From Proteiniphilum sp. UBA4977 (GTDB lineage: Bacteria; Bacteroidota; Bacteroidia; Bacteroidales; Dysgonomonadaceae): DNA of 8,483 bases. Of the stretch, positions 6,077 to 8,483 are shown in pieces; within the stretch, counting starts at the first letter, position 1; each line of letters starts with the position of its first letter. The stretch spans positions 1 through 8,483 of the forward strand of contig DGZP01000095.1 of the NCBI GenBank assembly GCA_002398565.1, given 5' to 3'. Below the pieces are notes generated by a model. That model did no database searches. It was not told the DNA's origin and worked only from the letters and a program-made list of their open reading frames with translations. Position numbers and translations under genes: made by a program.

Positions 6077-8446
6077 ATGAAGAAATATTTGAATTTAATT
6101 GTACTGCTTTTCATCTCATCTTTCGCTTTTTCGCAAGGCGTTGATAGATTGGATGCATTCTGTGGCGATTGGAAATCCACGAGTGGAAATTATTTTGCCC
6201 AAGTATACAAAGACAAAAATAATGCATATAAAATCAACATCGTCGATGACCTGACAACGCGCGGCAAACCGATAGCCGAATTGGCCGGCGTGAAAGCAAG
6301 TGAGTTTGAGCTGACCATATCAGGCCGCAATTGGAGTGGAAAAATCAGTAAAAAAGATATGAGCCTGAAAAGTGGAAATCAGTCCTTTGCCTTGAAACCC
6401 ATTATGCGCACTTCTCCAACTATGGGTGCGAAAGCTCCCAAAGATGCCATTGTGCTCTTCAACGGAAAAAACATGGATGCGTGGACCAGGGTAGCCGAAA
6501 AAGACTGGTTGGAGGGAGGGGCTCCCGCCGACAACTGGAAAATTTTGCCGGGAGGAATACTTGAAGTTGTGCCAAACAGCGGGTCAATCATTACCAAACA
6601 AAAATTTGGCGATTTAGAAATGCACCTTGAGTTTAGATTGCTTGGTGACGTTACAAATGGTGGCGTATATTTAATGTCAAGATATGAATTGAATATAAAA
6701 GATGCATATGGGACAGTCGGCGGAACCCCGATTGGTTTCGGAAATGTCTCGGATCCGAAGGATTTATACCCGTCCTTCAATATGGCGTTTCCACCAATGC
6801 AATGGCAAACATTTGATATTGACTTCAGAGCCCCCCGGTTCGATGCCACCGGAACAAAAAAAATAGAAAATGCCCGCATTACACTTGTACATAACGGCGT
6901 GACCATTTATGATGATGTTGAAATCGTTTCTGTAAAAGGCTCAACGGCTAAATTAGGCGAAGCCGGTGTCGGACCCGTTTATTTGCAAGATCATGGAACA
7001 GCTTATCAGTTCAGAAATATCTGGGTAATTGATAAAACGTTGAAAGGGACCGAAAACTTTCAAACTGTGGAAGCGAAATCCGGCCAGGACGATGATTCGG
7101 AAACGGTGTCCCCAACCAAAAAAGGAGGCAATAAAGCCGGAGGTAAAAAAGGTGGCGGCAGAAAAAATGCAGGGACTACTGTTGGTGCTGATGTAGCGTT
7201 AAAAAACGGTTCAAAGAAAACATCTGTAAATAATAACTCTGCAGATCAAAAGTCCGGGAAGAAAAAAGGAAGCAGCAACAAAAGATACGATGCAAGTTAT
7301 GAAGGCGAACTAAATCCATTCTACGCGGACAAAAGTGTCAATACAACTTATATTTTTAGTGATAAACCTGCTCCTGCATCAGAGTTTGTGCATCCCGGAA
7401 TTTTAATTAATTCCGGTCAGTTGGAGGAAATAAGAAACCGTGTTAATAATGGTATTGAACCCCAGAAAACTGCTTTTATGGCATTGAAAGATAGTCGCTA
7501 CGGCGCTCTGGATTACATGCCTACAGCGTATGATACTGTTTCATGTGGTCCATATTCCAATCCGGATATCGGTTGTAAAGATGAACAGTCAGATGTGATT
7601 GCTGCTTATTCTCAAGCATTGCTTTGGGTGATTACCCGTAATAAAACGTATGCCGAGAACGCCATCAGGATAATGAACGAATGGTCATACACCCTCAATG
7701 GCGGACACAATTACGCCAATGGCCCTGTTCAGGCTGCCTGGTGCGGATCCGTTTGGCCCCGTGCTGCCGAAATTATCCGTTACACCTACGATGGCTGGAA
7801 AGAATCCGACATCGCAAGATTTCAAAACATGCTTCGTACACAGTACTTACCTTCTATCATACATGGTAACTGTGAAAACGGGAACAAGGAATTAGCTATG
7901 AGTGAGGCTCTTATCAATATTGGCGTTTTCAATGATGATAAGGAAGTGTTTGACTTGGGCGTGAAGATGTGGCGGGGAAGAACGCCAGCCTATATTTATT
8001 TGAAATCGGATGGGCCTACACCGATTGAGCCACCGGGATGCGGAATGGCTATATGGGGAAACAAGGGATATACCCCTGAATTTGTCGATGGACTTCTGCA
8101 AGAAACAGCCCGCGATACACACCATGCCTGGATGGCATTTGCCTCCATGGTGAATGCGGCAGAAACAGCCTACATACAAGGGGTTGACTTGTATGGAGAA
8201 GAAGGAGAAAGAATCATGGCAGCAATGGAATTTCAAGGGCAATATCTGAAACCCAACAATAGGCCCTGGCCTGAACATTTGGAATTTGCACTGAATCCAA
8301 CCTGGGAGATTGCCTATAATCATTTCCACAACCGAAAGGGAAATAATTTACCAAAAATTGGCGCAGTAATCCCCACCAATCGTCCTACGGGAACAAATCA
8401 CCATATTATTTGGGAAACCTTGACTCACGGTGAGATGGGCAATTAA
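6077..8446 (+). CDS. Exported DUF1080 (3-keto-disaccharide hydrolase-type) / alginate-lyase-family fusion
   Basis: This 789-aa protein starts 13 bp after susD. A type I signal peptide spans 1-19 (LNLIVLLFISSFAFS, then QG) with no lipobox and no C-terminal sorting domain, so a periplasmic location is likely. Residues 21-115 form a small beta-rich domain of the kind that precedes some DUF1080 modules, ending RTSPTMGAKAPKDAIVLFNG. DUF1080 spans about 122-320: GGVYLMSRYELNIKDAYG (195-212), WQTFDIDFRAPRFD (243-256), ENARITLVHNGV (264-275) and GPVYLQDHGTAYQFRNIWV (299-317). Residues 334-403 are a Lys/Gly/Ser/Asn-rich linker. Residues about 408-789 are an alginate-lyase-family alpha/alpha toroid: VQAAWCGSVWPRAAEIIRYT (551-570), NGNKELAMSEALINIGVF (601-618), PAYIYLKSDGP (637-647), VDGLLQETARDTHH (670-683), AAETAYIQGVDLY (694-706), PTWEIAYNHFHNRKG (741-755) and WETLTH (779-784). 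The lyase part resembles PL38-type alginate/glucuronan lyases; that subfamily is tentative. Substrate is inferred to be a uronic-acid glycan. One uninterrupted frame supports a true fusion. Confidence 0.9.
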   Translation: MKKYLNLIVLLFISSFAFSQGVDRLDAFCGDWKSTSGNYFAQVYKDKNNAYKINIVDDLTTRGKPIAELAGVKASEFELTISGRNWSGKISKKDMSLKSGNQSFALKPIMRTSPTMGAKAPKDAIVLFNGKNMDAWTRVAEKDWLEGGAPADNWKILPGGILEVVPNSGSIITKQKFGDLEMHLEFRLLGDVTNGGVYLMSRYELNIKDAYGTVGGTPIGFGNVSDPKDLYPSFNMAFPPMQWQTFDIDFRAPRFDATGTKKIENARITLVHNGVTIYDDVEIVSVKGSTAKLGEAGVGPVYLQDHGTAYQFRNIWVIDKTLKGTENFQTVEAKSGQDDDSETVSPTKKGGNKAGGKKGGGRKNAGTTVGADVALKNGSKKTSVNNNSADQKSGKKKGSSNKRYDASYEGELNPFYADKSVNTTYIFSDKPAPASEFVHPGILINSGQLEEIRNRVNNGIEPQKTAFMALKDSRYGALDYMPTAYDTVSCGPYSNPDIGCKDEQSDVIAAYSQALLWVITRNKTYAENAIRIMNEWSYTLNGGHNYANGPVQAAWCGSVWPRAAEIIRYTYDGWKESDIARFQNMLRTQYLPSIIHGNCENGNKELAMSEALINIGVFNDDKEVFDLGVKMWRGRTPAYIYLKSDGPTPIEPPGCGMAIWGNKGYTPEFVDGLLQETARDTHHAWMAFASMVNAAETAYIQGVDLYGEEGERIMAAMEFQGQYLKPNNRPWPEHLEFALNPTWEIAYNHFHNRKGNNLPKIGAVIPTNRPTGTNHHIIWETLTHGEMGN

Positions 8447-8483
8447 AGCGAGTTTCATATATATTGATGTAAAAAAAATATTT
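8447..8483. other. 3' end of window, no gene seen
   Basis: The 37 bp after the fusion gene are AT-rich with an A-run (AAAAAAAA) and no GC-rich stem. No terminator is supported, so the operon may continue beyond the window. Confidence 0.4.

Noticed and set aside
6379..6906. 175-codon minus-strand open frame
   Set aside because: It lies entirely opposite the DUF1080 module, whose family motifs prove that the plus strand is coding. It has no family resemblance of its own.
7892..8329. 145-codon minus-strand open frame
   Set aside because: It is antisense to the conserved lyase domain and contains no recognisable motif.

Overview
The window looks like part of a Bacteroidota (Bacteroidales-type) polysaccharide utilisation locus. 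The signs are an adjacent SusC/SusD pair, AT-rich DNA, AT-rich sequence rather than Shine-Dalgarno motifs before the starts, a TAnnTTTG/TTTG-type promoter, and a SusD lipoprotein signal ending LGSC. I cannot name the genus.

Layout. (1) Positions 1-562, minus strand: the N-terminal 187 codons of a LacI-family regulator, cut off by the left edge of the window. (2) Positions 563-1177: a 615-bp divergent intergenic region. It carries three copies of a near-palindrome, GTGTWGCAACAC. One lies on the regulator's own promoter. The other two sit 24 bp apart inside an imperfect tandem repeat on the susC side, followed by a long leader of more than 300 nt. (3) Positions 1178-4168, plus strand: a SusC-type TonB-dependent outer-membrane transporter. 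(4) Positions 4279-6063: the partner SusD-type lipoprotein. (5) Positions 6077-8446: a 789-aa exported protein starting 13 bp after susD. It joins a DUF1080 (3-keto-disaccharide hydrolase-type) module to an alginate-lyase-family (alpha/alpha-toroid, possibly PL38-like) module through a lysine/glycine-rich linker. The last 37 bp hold no gene and no clear terminator.

Working model (inference). SusC and SusD bind and import a uronic-acid-containing or oxidised glycan. The periplasmic fusion protein then cleaves it, by beta-elimination in the lyase module and possibly by cleavage of a 3-keto-glycoside in the DUF1080 module. A breakdown product reaching the cytoplasm relieves repression by the LacI protein at the repeated operators. 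The SusC has no N-terminal STN signalling domain and no sigma/anti-sigma pair is visible, which fits one-component LacI control. The most noteworthy items are the two-enzyme fusion and the operator architecture. SusC, SusD and the regulator are otherwise ordinary members of their families.
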